From NCBI GenBank assembly GCA_035578905.1, contig JAQJVL010002588.1:1-64000 (forward strand): DNA of 64,000 nt, given 5' to 3'. The notes beneath the pieces are model-generated. The model was not told the origin of the DNA. It ran no database searches and saw nothing but the letters and a program-made list of their open reading frames with translations. The translations under genes and the position numbers were made by a program. The DNA comes from Stictocephala bisonia (lineage: Eukaryota > Arthropoda > Insecta > Hemiptera > Membracidae). Position 1 is the stretch's first letter, and each line of letters begins with the position of its first letter. Below, one piece after another: positions 35,740 to 47,599 of this stretch.

Positions 35740-36240
35740 TTATAAACATAAAGATACGCTTTACTAAAAATTAAGTAAATTACGTTACAAAGCATGGTTT
35801 TTGTAAAAATTTCTTAAAGCTGTTGGATTGTGATTTAGATATTGGTTTTTATGTGGTTAAATATTTAATAAATGGCATTAATTTGCAAATAAATTTCTAT
35901 TTCGTATCTTTTTATATTCGGTTGAAGATTAAAACAAAATAATATTAAATGAACGCCACAACAATTCTCAACATACGCTTAAAGCAATAAAGGATACGCT
36001 TTACTGAAAACTAAATAAATCACGTTAAAAAGCAATGGTAAAAAATACCAACTGTCTATTTATTTTACGTTTCATAGTTTTGTACGGTTTATTAATTATT
36101 TTTAATAAAATAAAAAATTATTTCACATAAACTATCATAGTTTTATGGCAGTTAAAACATAACACACTAATTTCCAAACATTAAAAAATAATTGAAATGT
36201 TGCCACTTTTTTATTTGCTTCTTAAGTATGTTGAATTAAT
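35740..36240. repeat. diverged tandem duplication, about 240-bp unit
   Basis: GATACGCTTTACT.AAA.T.A..TAAAT.ACGTTA.AAAGCA occurs at about 35,752-35,800 and again at about 35,993-36,040, and the following segments also align loosely. No ORF. Confidence 0.5.
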
Positions 36241-36605
36241 TACTACAATACATTAAAATAACACTACGGGGACAATTTGGTTTCAAAAAGTGGACATTTT
36301 GTTACAGCAAACATTTTCGCGGACAGAGACGAAAACCGAAGCGAACCGTATGAATGATATCAATTATAATTAAAATATTATATTATAATCTTGCTCAATT
36401 TTCCCATTGCCATGAGAAAAGCAATTATTTTACTTCGACAATAGTTCTTACACAATTACTTTTCAAAGATTTTAGTTTAACTGATAAATATTTCACAGTA
36501 TTTTAGGAGTGATAAATTTAATTTGATTCAATTAGGCATACACAAATTACTAAATATGACGATTTTTTTAAAGACGACTGTTAAAAAAACCAACAATTTA
36601 AAAGA

Positions 36606-37189
36606 TAGAAACTTCTGCGAGCATATATCAATTTCGAACATATAACTTTAGACGTTCAAAGCAGATTGGGCTCACCTACTTGACAGTAGTTTGGCCTCAT
36701 AAACATGTATGTTCGGGATAGTTGCTCACGTAGTCTACCATTTTGACCTCAGCAATTCATACAGTACTTTGGTCTCAGTTTTTTATATGAGTAGAGTAGT
36801 TTGTCCTCACCTGTCTAAGCAGTTTGGACTCATCCATTTTGGCACCACAGTAGATAAGCGCTAAACACTAATTTACCAATGAATGTATTTGTCGTTTATA
36901 GGATATGATTTCATTGCGTAGATTAAAGCTGATGTTAAAACAAATTTACAAACAAATCAATGTTATTCCTAATAAATATAAAAAATGCTTGAATAATTAA
37001 TTGATAATAAATAATTACATTTAAATAAACAATTACCAGAGTATTATAATATACAGATACATGAGTTAGCTGAGTAAGTCGCAATTTTATAAAGTCACTG
37101 TTATTTGCAAGTATAATAATATAATAAATAATATAGTAATAATATAGTAAAATAATAATATAATATAATAAATTGATCTTTGAAGAACA
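36606..37189. repeat. segmental duplication, block A copy 1
   Basis: Matches 40,581-41,164 with only occasional single-base changes. AT-rich with AATAT-type runs; no gene. It is immediately followed here by the 1.65-kb block that the other copy lacks. Confidence 0.9.
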
Positions 37190-38840
37190 GTTACATACAT
37201 TCAAAACGTGATCATCATGGGTTGTACCTTGGGTGCCACCCGTGATTAACTTGGGTAGTATCTGTGATTATTTTGGGTAGAACCCATGGTCAACTTGGGT
37301 AGTACCTGTGATTATCTTGATTATGAAACGTGGTTAACATGGCTAGCCACTCGTGACTACCTTGGGTTGGACGCGTGGTCAATATGTGGTATTGTCTTTG
37401 GTAGCAGCCATGGTCAACTTAGGCCTAGCTAGTACTTGTGATTTTTTTTTGTAGGATAGGATCTCTGGTGGACAGGACTTGGGTAGTCACCTGTGATTAC
37501 CTTGAATAGACCCTGTGGTCAACTTAGGACTTGTAATTATCTTAACAGTGGTCAATATGGGTAGTACTTATGATTATTCTAAGTATCACAGGAGGTCAAC
37601 TTGGGTAGTACCTGTGAATAATTTGGGTAGGACCCATGGTCAACTTGGGTAGCCACCCCTTATTACATTGGGTAGCACTGGTTGTCAACTTGAGTAGCCA
37701 CTAGGGGAGAAACCGTAATTAATTTGAGTAACCACGCCTAATTATCTTGGGTAGTAATTGTAGTCAACTTGGGTATTATCAGTCACTACTTGGAGTAGCA
37801 CCAGTGGCCAACTTGAGTGTAATAAGTGTGATTATCTTGGGTAGCACCCATGGTTAACTCGGATAGTATCAGTGATTACTCTGCGTAGGACCCGTGGTCA
37901 ACTTGAGTAGAGTCTGTGGTCAACTTAGTAGGTAGGGTCTCTAATAATCTTAGGTAGAACACGGTCAATTTAGGTAGCCACCCATAATTACTATGAGTAG
38001 CACCCTTGGTGAACTGAACTTGTGTAATCACCAGTGATTACGTTGGTCAGCGCCTGTTATCTACTTGAATAGGCACCAATTATTGACTAGCTACGAGTAC
38101 TAGCCAAGTCCATGACGGTGGATGGCCAAGTTTATTACGGGTACTACTCGAGTTGATCATTAGTGTTAGCCATGTTGATCATGGGTGCTAGCCAAGCCCA
38201 TTACGGAGGCTGCCCAAGTTGATCACGGGTACTGCCCTAGCTGATCATGAGTGTTAGCCACGTTGATCACGAATGCTAGCCAAGTTCATCACGATGACTA
38301 CCCAAGATGATCAGTGTGCCTGCCACAAGTTGATCACGAGCTACCCAATTAGGTCAGTGGGTGCTCAAGTAATTGAAAATGCATTAAATTAATACAAAAT
38401 AAATCCGAGCAGAACATCTTATTTGAGCAATTTAATAATAGTTTAAAATTTTTATTTCAATACACAAGTGAACGTCATACAATGAAAATTTCATACAGTA
38501 TAATACTTATACTGTATTTATAAAAAATAAGTGCAATATGAAAGCTACGAATGTTATGGTGATCGATTTTGGTAAACCAAGTTTACCTTAATTGGTCACC
38601 ATTATATTTATTCAGTTTATATTAATATTGTATTAAATTTATCTACCAACACGCACTATGCTAGTCATGAAAACTTTTTAAATTCGTATATTATTATTTT
38701 TCTTCTCATTGCACAATTTTTATAAATCACTTATGTCAAGTTTTACCGTTCTAAGTCTTCTCATTGGGTGTTCAAAGGAAGACACCGGGAGTGGTACGCG
38801 GTTCCCAAACACTACCTTGCCCCATGACTTCAAAGTTCTC
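37190..38840. other. 1.65-kb block present only in copy 1
   Basis: Block A continues directly into block B in the second copy (junction at 41,164), so this block is either an insertion here or a deletion there. It contains the inverted minisatellite (37,205-38,360) and then about 480 bp of AT-rich DNA. A small palindrome TTTTGGTAAACCAAGTTTACC lies near 38,570 (shown only in part), and a GC-rich end from 38,770. The junction bases share only one to two nucleotides, and no terminal repeats or target duplication were found. Confidence 0.75.
37205..38360. repeat. degenerate minisatellite with inverted halves
   Basis: From 37,205 to about 38,060 phrases such as GTCAACTTGGGTAGTACC and GTGATTATCTTGGGTAG recur every 25-60 bp. 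From about 38,100 to 38,360 the same phrases appear as reverse complements (GATCACGGGTACTGCC, CTAGCCAAGTTGATCA). The array therefore turns around near 38,070-38,100 and could fold back on itself. Confidence 0.75.
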
Positions 38841-39555
38841 AAAAGGATTGCCGCCCCGCCCTGCCCGTCCCCCGGCTGTCATATTTTTCTGTCCTTGTTA
38901 CCGTTTAGGAAAAATATTTGCTGCGAAGTTACCTTCTTATAAAATTACAAATAAATGACCTAGCTTTATTTCTACCTCAACATCAATGAACTATAATAAA
39001 TTAATAGTTACGAGTTAAAATTAATGTATTTATATTTTAAAAATAAAATAGAGGTCAATAGAGACAGTGACTTAGAATTACTTATTGCTTTGATCAAGCC
39101 GGAATCATTGAATTAATATTTTTACTGTACGCATTCGTTAATGTATTTTATATGATTTATTTCATAGACATGTTGTATATAGATGATTATTACAGTATTT
39201 CTCATGACAGAAAATATTGTGCACTGTCATTACGAATAAATGTTTTATGCTTCTCTTTTTTGTTAGATTATATCAGGAACCACATGGGAACGCACATTTT
39301 AATTTAAACGAAATAGGCCTAAGCCATACAAATAAGTAAATAGACTAACTCTAAGTGAGTAAATCAGTCTGTTAAATAATAACAATACTGTGATTAATGT
39401 AGCAGTACTAGGGTTAACATTTAAAGAGAAGAGTGATTGTGAAGGGAAATGAGCACCCCGTGCCTCCGCAGGTAACCTCGTTATGGCTTTATGTTTCTAC
39501 CTCTGTATCTCTCTATAAACATCGTTCGCTGCAAGTCACGTTTCCGCAGGTTTTT
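38841..39555. repeat. segmental duplication, block B copy 1
   Basis: Matches 41,164-41,880 almost exactly, down to the tail carrying a 79-bp satellite monomer in inverted orientation (about 39,455-39,555). The first 60 bp are GC-rich. The two ORFs at 38,709-38,958 cross the block boundary and are not conserved as coding. Confidence 0.9.
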
Positions 39556-39615
39556 TTCGTTATGAAACCCTTTTGGTTTTTTCCTCTTTAAAACTCTCTT
39601 TAAAAAAAATTTTTT
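39556..39615. other. smeared gap-edge sequence
   Basis: Aligns with clean 41,881-41,940 as a blurred version, e.g. GACCTTATG becoming GAAACCCTTTTGG. This provides the key for reading the 300-17,880 stretch. Confidence 0.8.
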
Positions 39616-39714
39616 NNNNNNNNNNNNNNNNNNNNNNNNNNNNNNNNNNNNNNNNNNNNNNNNNNNNNNNNNNNNNNNNNNNNNNNNNNNNNNNNNNNNN
39701 NNNNNNNNNNNNNN
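39616..39714. other. assembly gap (99 N)
   Basis: A run of 99 N separates the two copies of the duplicated DNA. ORFs that cross it are meaningless. Confidence 1.
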
Positions 39715-40320
39715 CAAAGATAATTAATTTTTCCAAATCTAGTTTCTCTTTTTTTTGCTCAAAATATCAACCATTTACTCTTAAGAGACACATTTCATTT
39801 GAATATAATGCTAGTACTAATTTTCTGGGAATAGTTTCTCGACCTTAAATTTAAACTCCAGGAATATATTATCAAAGTATCAAAAAAAAAAACTCCTTCC
39901 AAGACTATATCTTTATTCCAATACTAGAATGTTGCTGCTTGCTCATAACCTTTCTTTCATTACCAAAATTCTCCAAGGTGTATATGCACGTCACATGCTT
40001 TCTAGTAACAAAAAAAAAAAATAGAGGACTCAATAACCCCCCAATTGATAATGATCAACACCACTATACAATACAAAGCCAGATCTACATTAGAAATCAC
40101 TACACTAGACATCCGCAGCCGGAACACACCCACACACCAGACAGACGCCCATAGACATAAAAACCTCCACACACACAAAAAAAAAGGTCCACCACAAACA
40201 ACACACAGCACCAAACAACAAGCCACCATGTGCCACCGACTCTACATTCTACCCCCACACAAACCACCCTACCTCTTCTCACTAATTGGATTCATCATCA
40301 TAATCAAAAAAAAAATGGCC
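39715..40320. other. gap-edge sequence, no gene seen
   Basis: AT-rich, then from about 40,050 strongly biased to A, C and T on the plus strand, leading into the CA repeat. Possibly also low-quality. No recognisable feature. Confidence 0.5.
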
Positions 40321-40380
40321 ACACACAAAATAACACACACACACATAATAACACACACACACATAATAACACACACACAT

Positions 40381-40411
<31 letters not shown>

Positions 40412-40477
40412 ACAAACACAAAAAAAACACACAAAGAGAGAGAGATAGAGACACACACAACACGACACACACACACA

Positions 40478-40517
<40 letters not shown>
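40321..40517. repeat. (CA)n and (AAT)n microsatellites
   Basis: CA tracts broken by ATAATA spacers (40,321-40,478) are followed by about 13 AAT units (40,478-40,517). The long minus-strand ORFs here are simple-sequence artefacts. Confidence 0.9.
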
Positions 40518-40521
<4 letters not shown>

Positions 40522-40580
40522 TAGACACCAGAATTATTCACACGTCACCTGGACCAGGAAAACAACCCATATCATACTAC

Positions 40581-41880
40581 TAGAAACTTCTGCGAGCATA
40601 TATCAATTTCGAACATATAACTTTAGACGTTCAAAGCAGATTGGGCTCACCTACTTGACAATAGTTTGGCCTCATAAACATGTATGTTCGGGATAGTTGC
40701 TCACGTAGTTTACCATTTTGACCTCAGAAATTCATACAGTACTTTGGTCTCAGTTTTTTATATGAGTAGAGTAGTTTGTCCTCACCTGTCTAAGCAGTTT
40801 GGACTCATCCATTTTGGCACCACAGTAGATAAGCGCTAAACACTAATTTACCAATGAATGTATTTGTCGTTTATAGGATATGATTTCATTGCGTAGATTA
40901 AAGCTGATGTTAAAACAAATTTACAAACAAATCAATGTTATTCCTAATAAATATAAAAAATGCTTGAATAATTAATTGATAATAAATAATTACATTTAAA
41001 TAAACAATTACCAGAGTATTATAATATACAGATACATGAGTTAGCTGAGTAAGTCGCAATTTTATAAAGTCACTGTTATTTGCAAGTATAATAATATAAT
41101 AAATAATATAGTAATAATATAGTAAAATAATAATATAATATAATAAATTGATCTTTGAAGAACAAAAGGATTGCCGCCCCGCCCTGCCCGTCCCCCGGCT
41201 GTCATATTTTTCTGTCCTTGTTACCGTTTAGGAAAAATATTTGCTGCGAAGTTACCTTCTTATAAAATTACAAATAAATGACCTAGCTTTATTTCTACCT
41301 CAACATCAATGAACTATAATAAATTAATAGTTACGAGTTAAAATTAATGTATTTATATTTTAAAAATAAAATAGAGGTCAATAGAGACAGTGACTTAGAA
41401 TTACTTATTGCTTTGATCAAGCCGGAATCATTGAATTAATATTTTTACTGTACGCATTCGTTAATGTATTTTATATGATTTATTTCATAGACATGTTGTA
41501 TATAGATGATTATTACAGTATTTCTCATGACAGAAAATATTGTGCACTGTCATTACGAATAAATGTTTTATGCTTCTCTTTGTTGTTAGATTATATCAGG
41601 AACCACATGGGAACGCACATTTTAATTTAAACGAAATAGGCCTAAGCCATACAAATAAGTAAATAGACTAACTCTAAGTGAGTAAATCAGTCTGTTAAAT
41701 AATAACAATACTGTGATTAATGTAGCAGTACTAGGGTTAACATTTAAAGAGAAGAGTGATTGTGAAGGGAAATGAGCACCCCGTGCCTCCGCAGGTAACC
41801 TCGTTATGGCTTTATGTTTCTACCTCTGTATCTCTCTATAAACATCGTTCGCTGCAAGTCACGGTTTCCGCAGGTTACCT
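40581..41880. repeat. segmental duplication, copy 2 (blocks A+B joined)
   Basis: 40,581-41,164 repeats 36,606-37,189 and 41,164-41,880 repeats 38,841-39,555, with the intervening 1,651 bp missing. Near-identity on both sides of an N gap suggests two haplotypes placed in tandem by the assembler. Confidence 0.9.
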
Positions 41881-42060
41881 CGTTATGACCTTATGTTTCT
41901 ACCTCTAAATCTCTCTTAAAACATAGTTTTCTCTCTCTATCTCTCCCTCTCCCTCCCTCCGAATAGTTTTCTTAGGTAACCTCGTTATGGCCTTATGTTT
42001 CTGGGTCTAAATACCTCTATAAATATAGTTCACTACCATTAGAGGTTTCCGTAGAAATAG
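41780..42060 (-). repeat. inverted 79-bp satellite monomers
   Basis: Three successive units start with ACCTCGTTATGGCC/ACC at about 41,799, 41,878 and 41,980 (spacing 79 and 102 bp, the latter enlarged by a CT-rich insertion at 41,930-41,960). Their reverse complement, e.g. GGCCATAACGAGGT and TCTACGGAAACC.CTAATGG, matches the satellite at 61.9-64 kb. Confidence 0.8.
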
Positions 42061-42856
42061 AGTAGAAACACCGACTTAACGGCATTCTAAGAACGAGTTT
42101 CTTCCCGAAGTAAAGCACCGGCAAGGATATCTTCGGCTTTGCTTTGGTTTTGAGTATACGCACCAAGTAACTTGACAGTCCTACCAACCCTGTGTGATCT
42201 TTTCCTCTCAAAAATTTCCCTCTAAATTCCCTTTTATACTATATATTTTATATATATACACTATGACAAATATATTTTCTCAGCGTCCATGTTTCCCACC
42301 AAATTATTTTACCTAACTTTTGCCACTTGTCTAGAAATTGCTAACAGTATCATGGTAACATCATGGCATTACGGAATTTTCCCTCCCTGAATTACTCTAC
42401 AATTTACCTTTTTATACTATTTCATATGTATAAAATGCACTATTTCATATATACAATGTAACAAATGCATAATCTGTGTTTAGTCCTTTCTTACGTACAT
42501 GCCTTATATACTTGAAGTAAGAGAAGTTGAGTGACTCAGTCCTACTAACCCTGTGGAAATTTTCCCTCTACAAATTTACCTCCAAATACCCTGCTATTAA
42601 AATTTCCCTATAATTTTCATTTGTATACTATAACAAATGCACTTTTCATATATACACTATAAGTAGTGCATTATTTTATATATACATGATACAAATTTTA
42701 ATTTTTTGTCTCGTCGTATTTAATTCGTCCTTTGTACTATATGATTAACTCTCTATAATCCTCCACATGACTCCAAATAGCGGGAAAGCACCAGGCAGTA
42801 CTTCTGTTGTAATATTTTTTAATTTATTCAATTACTATACCACCTAGTGGAATGAA
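42061..42856. other. arm-related repeats outside the inverted repeat
   Basis: No gene. CCAACCCTGTGTGATCTTTT (42,185) and CTAACCCTGTGGAAATTTTC (42,546) are extra partial copies of a phrase inside the left arm (CCAACCCTGTGGGAATTTTC, 43,438), followed by the same TATACTATA..AAATGCAC words. The left flank is therefore built of arm-derived pieces. Confidence 0.6.
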
Positions 42857-45055
42857 ATTTTCTACAGAGTAACCACTTCATGACTCCAAACGGTGAGTAG
42901 ATTATAAATTGCCAATAAAAATATAATTTGAAACTTTACAGTTCTATTTGTATAACGTTTAGTGCTAACAAACTGTAGCGTCAAACAAATCCATATACCC
43001 TAAATTAACAAGAATAAAAATATAAATACAGTAGTGGTAATGTGCCTGTAATATAACACATTTTTTTTGTAAATAAGAGCCTCGTATCGTATATTTCTAA
43101 AATATAGTACGATATTTTAAAAGTTATTAAGGGGGACTTTCAATGCTTTTGGCTACCAAGTGTCTCGAGCTCACTATATTTTTCTCATTAACTTGCTCAT
43201 TAATATCCCACCAATCAGTATCCCACATTATTATACTATGTCTTGAATCCTACCAATCCTGTTGACATTTGTGCTATCCGACATTCTTAGTAGCCAATAA
43301 GTAACGGAGCAAGAACCAGGTCTCTGTAGTATCACGGAAAATTAAGGCGCTACTTTTAATTAATTATATATTTAACTCCCTCTGATTGGTCGAGAGCGGC
43401 CACGTAACCCAAGATGGCGGCCGGACCGCAATGTTACCAACCCTGTGGGAATTTTCCTTCCCTAAATTTCCCTCCGAATTCCCAAAGTTTCCTCCAAATT
43501 CCCTCGTTATACTATATAAAATGCACTTTTTCCCAAAATAGTGGTCTTTCCCTTGTTATGCTATTTAAAATGCACTTTTTTAAAATATGGAGGCCTTTTT
43601 TATATGTACTATAATAAATGCTTTCGGGTACTTCCGGCAACCGTCGGCTACTGGGCTGGCGCCCATGCGTGAGGACTTTACATTAAACAGCATTACTCTG
43701 TGGTTTATTTCATATATACACTAAAACAATTTTAAACTCTATGTGCCAGAACACAACTAAACAGGCCGGATGTTAGTGGTTTTCCTATCGCGACACTCAA
43801 GATTGTCCTTGACGCGCATCTGATTACAGTTAACGACAGCTCATTACAAGTCATAAACGACAGAGAAACTAATGAATGTTAAATGATCATTACAAATTGA
43901 CAGGTGTTCGTATTATTTATCTGGCTAGCTGATTTCTCACATGCACTGTTAGCCTACCTATTTAAATTAATTAATAATTAATAAATACACTGTTAACCTA
44001 ACTCTTAACGTGCACTCTTACCTTCGGGTACTCCCACTCATCTACGGCTTCCTTTACACGTATAACATACACCCTTACATACCTATGCCCCCCCCATATA
44101 CTTCCATTAAAAAAATCTAATTACGGTTAATCATTGGGTGTCCTCAAGTCCCAAATTAACACTCTCACGCTAGGCAACCCACAATACACGTTTTATTTAA
44201 AAATTAAGGGGCAGCTATTATTTACTTATATAATAAACTGTTAACTTTAGGGTACTTCTAGCCCCTCCCATCTACTTCCGGTTAACTTCGTATATATACC
44301 TTCGTATCAAACACAGCCGGCATCCTCAAGTCAAGTGTACTTAACAAACTTCCATTTAACTTCGTACGCTCTTACCCTAGAGCCCTCATGCCTTGAAATC
44401 ATAGCCATCTTCAGACTATCCAACCTAAATTACTTTGAATATTATTTAACTGTACTTACGAGGTCTACTGGTGGCCAGGCTTTATCGCTGTTATCACATC
44501 CATTTCCGTTATTGGTCACAAGTTTTACATCCTAGTATAATGTGTGTTCCTTCATTAACTATCATCATGTACTATAACAATTTCCTATTTTCGCCCACCT
44601 TCGGCTACCTTTGCGTGCATGTACTCATACTCTTTACATAGGCCAGCCTCATACATATGCTCGGCTACTTTCAGTCACTTTCATTAACACTCAAGGACTA
44701 ATTCACTACCATTTCACAAACTGAATCTAACTTACTGCCTCTGCTCGGTGCACTGTGGACGGGTTTTATCGCTGTTATCACATCCGCTTCCGTTACTACA
44801 AACATTGCTTTACATCTCGTATGTTGTCTTTTATTTGCATAGTGTCTTTTAAATCACAAGAGTTGTATAATACGTTTTCCTTCGTAAAATTAATTAATTT
44901 TGTATATGGTTCCTTCAGAACATTTATTACAACAGTACTGCACTGGATGACGTAATCGGGGTTTGAAGTCTGGACAGGCGCGCAACACTCAAGGTTGACC
45001 TTGACGCGCATTCGCACCCAAAGGCTACGCTCTGATTAGTTGCCCCCTCCCCTTC
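42857..45055 (+). repeat. left inverted arm (about 2.2 kb)
   Basis: Reverse complement of 54,485-56,930 at roughly 93% identity over the stretches I compared, with indels. It runs from TTTTCTACAGAGTAACCA to GATTAGTTGCCCC. It has no ORF above 70 codons. It contains an internal duplication (TTTATCGCTGTTATCACATC at about 44,480 and 44,764) and repeated GCG..CACTCAAG.TTG.CCTTGACGCGC words (43,787 and 44,980). Confidence 0.9.
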
Positions 45056-45540
45056 CTTTAAAAAACTTTTAAAAATTCTCCTTGGTAATTTTAAGAAAAG
45101 TTAGGTTAAAATTACTTAAAGTCTAAAATGGTTGACAGTTTGTTGACTTTTGCTAATTTTAACAATTTTTCGGAAAAGTAAGGATAGCAATCAACCTTTC
45201 AGCTGTTTGCTAGCCTTACTTTTCGGATGTTTGCTAACCCAACTTTATCTGTGTTCATTATTGTAGTTTTAATACCTTACTTTTTCTCGTATTTTTGAGA
45301 TGTATAACAGAATTCCTATTAAACCACTAGCTGATTCTTATTTTCTATGTTTAGTTTGGATGTTTTCCACAAACAGCTCTCATATTTCTAGAGAAAACAG
45401 AATTGTAGGAAACATTTTAGGTGTTTAGCTATATTAAACCTATCTTACAGTGTAAAAATGTTTTTTTTTTTAAACATGATTATATGAAGTTAGTGTTTTT
45501 ATGGTGATTTTATAGTTTTCTAGGAGTTTTGTCTGTAGGA
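45056..45540. other. non-coding, inside the inverted repeat
   Basis: AT-rich; short words such as TTTGCTA and CTTACTTTTCGG recur at 45,135-45,240. No gene. Confidence 0.5.
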
Positions 45541-46510
45541 TGAGTTGTGGGTGTAGAGTGTGTCCTAAGGAATCGTGTGTGAAGAGGTAGGTGGATTGGT
45601 CTATTAAGAGTAATCTGTGTTTGGTATTTGGGTGGAATATCACAGGTTTTATGTAATGTTCAGGTGGATGGTGTATCAGAGGTTTGTATGTTGAGTAGGT
45701 GGGTGACCAACCAAGAGTCTCGTGTGTAAAGTGTGTGGTTAGTCTTTTGTGTGTTGAGTAGGTGGATGGTCAATGCGGAATGTTTGGTAAGTCTTGTATG
45801 TTAAGTAGATAGTCTGTCAAAAGTCGTTATATGGGAAGGTGATTGGTCTATCAAGAGAACTGTGTGATGGGTAGGTGGGTGGCCAATCAAATAGTATGTT
45901 TGGTAGGTAGGTCTTCCATGAATGCTGGGTGTCAATCAAAGGTTTTATGTAATGGGAGGTTACGTAGTCTATCGAGAGTACTGTGTGTGTTGAGTAGGTG
46001 GGTGGTTAGTCAAGTGTTGAATGTTAAGTAGGTAGGTAGGTTTTTCATGTGTTTTTATGGTCTATCAAAGATTTTATGTAATGGATGTAATGGATATGTG
46101 GATGATCTTTCAAGAGTAATGTGTAGGCATGTGGTCCATCAAAAGTTGCATGTGTTTGGTAGGTGGGTGGACTGTTAAGTCATGCTTGTATGGTGTGTGG
46201 TTGGTCTTGTATGGTAAATAGGTGGTATATATAAAATCTTGTTTTTGTGGGTGGTCAAGTCGTATGTTCAGTAGGTAGGTCGTTCATGAATGTTGGGTGT
46301 CAATCAAAGGTTTTATGTGATGGGTGGTTACGTAGTCTATCGAGAGTGCTGTGTGTATTGAGTAGGTGGGTGGTCAATGTAGAATGTTAAGTAGGTGGTT
46401 TATCAAAAGTTGTATGTGTAGGGAATGTAAGTAGTCTATCAAAAATATTCAATTAGGTGGGGAGGGGTCAGTCAATAGACTTGTTAGGTGCGTGGTTAGT
46501 CATGAATGTT
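45541..46510 (+). repeat. degenerate GTAGGTGGGTGG minisatellite
   Basis: GAGTAGGTGGGTGGTC-type cores recur at about 45,692, 45,757, 45,871, 45,992 and 46,352 among ATCAAAGGTTTTATGTAATG spacers. A longer unit of about 125 bp is repeated (45,905-46,030 and 46,268-46,390), about 360 bp apart. The 62-codon ORF at 45,843 is repeat-derived. Confidence 0.8.
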
Positions 46511-46859
46511 AAATATACCTATTTATGAAACTTTTTACTCAATTTTAGGGGTTTTGGAGAGTACATGTTGGTAGTTCTTCCTTGATCTCAGAAATTTATC
46601 AACAATTATAATTTTATAAAAAAATTTCTGAAATTTGTATTTATATTTGATTTTTTTCTTACTTTTGGACAGAATTTACTCTTATTGTAGAAATTTTTAC
46701 CATATCTTACTTAGATCACTTCCTGATTCTGTACTATACCAGGTTCTTTCTCGCAGATTTTATTAATGTGTTTGTTTTTGATTGAGATTTAACCAGTTTT
46801 TTTTCACGGTGAATATTTAATTGATCACTACCCTCAAGTAAGCTGAAGGCAAAACTGAA
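46511..46859. other. non-coding, inside the inverted repeat
   Basis: AT-rich linker; nothing recognised. Confidence 0.5.
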
Positions 46860-47110
46860 GGGCATTGGCCAATTCCAATGGGACGCGCCCGATGGAGGTC
46901 TGGTATCCCCACACGGGTATTTTAGTGTAATGAGCCCCAACCGAAACGCTCATTACGGTGGTAGCCATCCAACAAAATGCTACCTACCAAAATTATTTAG
47001 ATTTTTTTGGGTCCCACTGTAAGTCTAGTCGTCAATTTACTTAGAAAAGCCTTTCAATGAGACGTACAGACCTACAAAGGGGTTTTTATAAATACATTTG
47101 TTTTTATTTA
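46860..47110 (+). repeat. duplicated hairpin unit, copy 1
   Basis: Shares with 47,600-47,860 the order GATGG.GG.CT...CCCCACACGG, a 9-bp hairpin, GGT(A/G)GTAGCCA-type text, and later AAAGCC.TTCAATG. The hairpin here is GTAATGAGC (46,927-46,935) pairing with GCTCATTAC (46,948-46,956) across a 12-nt loop. Confidence 0.65.
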
Positions 47111-47599
47111 TTTATTGTGGTTATTTATTTGTTGTGTTTTTATTTTTTTGTAACACACTATTCCTCATCTACGGATACTATCCAGCAATTCAATCATACA
47201 TGTACCTTACGAGGGCCCGGACTGTGACTTGAGGTCTTACGGGGTTTAGCCCAGCCTCAAGCTGCAGGACTGCCTCAGGACATACGCGTTTTACGGCTAC
47301 CTTAGAGAACAGTCGGGCAATTTTCTTTTAATTAAATTTGGGCCGCCCTCACCTCGATGGTACGGTATTCTATAAACATTCACTCAGAGCTTGAGATAAT
47401 CGTTATTAAATTGTAGTAATGAAATCTTACAAACGTGTCCATATTATAACAATTTACTTTACAAATTGTTTTTGAAGGTTGAAGGTAAAAGATTTGACTC
47501 AAAACTAACTTAACATTACTTACCTGGCGTACGAGTTACCGTAATCAAGAAGAAGGTTCGCCCTGAGAATCTACGGATTCTCGGTGATGCTTTCGTTTG
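47111..47599. other. non-coding, inside the inverted repeat
   Basis: Contains a GC-richer patch (47,210-47,350) where TTGAGGTCTTACGGG...CCCAGCCTCAAG can form a hairpin. No ORF or known family. Confidence 0.4.

Noticed and set aside
38709..38958. Two overlapping ORFs with a lipoprotein-like LLIGCSK start
   Set aside because: They cross the boundary between the unique block and block B, and the second copy does not preserve them.
40002..40541. Overlapping Cys/Val and Thr/His ORFs near the gap
   Set aside because: Translations of (CA)n and (AAT)n microsatellites.
44996..45004. TGACCTTGA (reverse TCAAGGTCA, an FTZ-F1/SF-1-type site) in the left arm, mirrored at 54,559-54,567
   Set aside because: A 9-bp match conserved only because the arms are copies of each other; the other two related words in the arms lack the full site.
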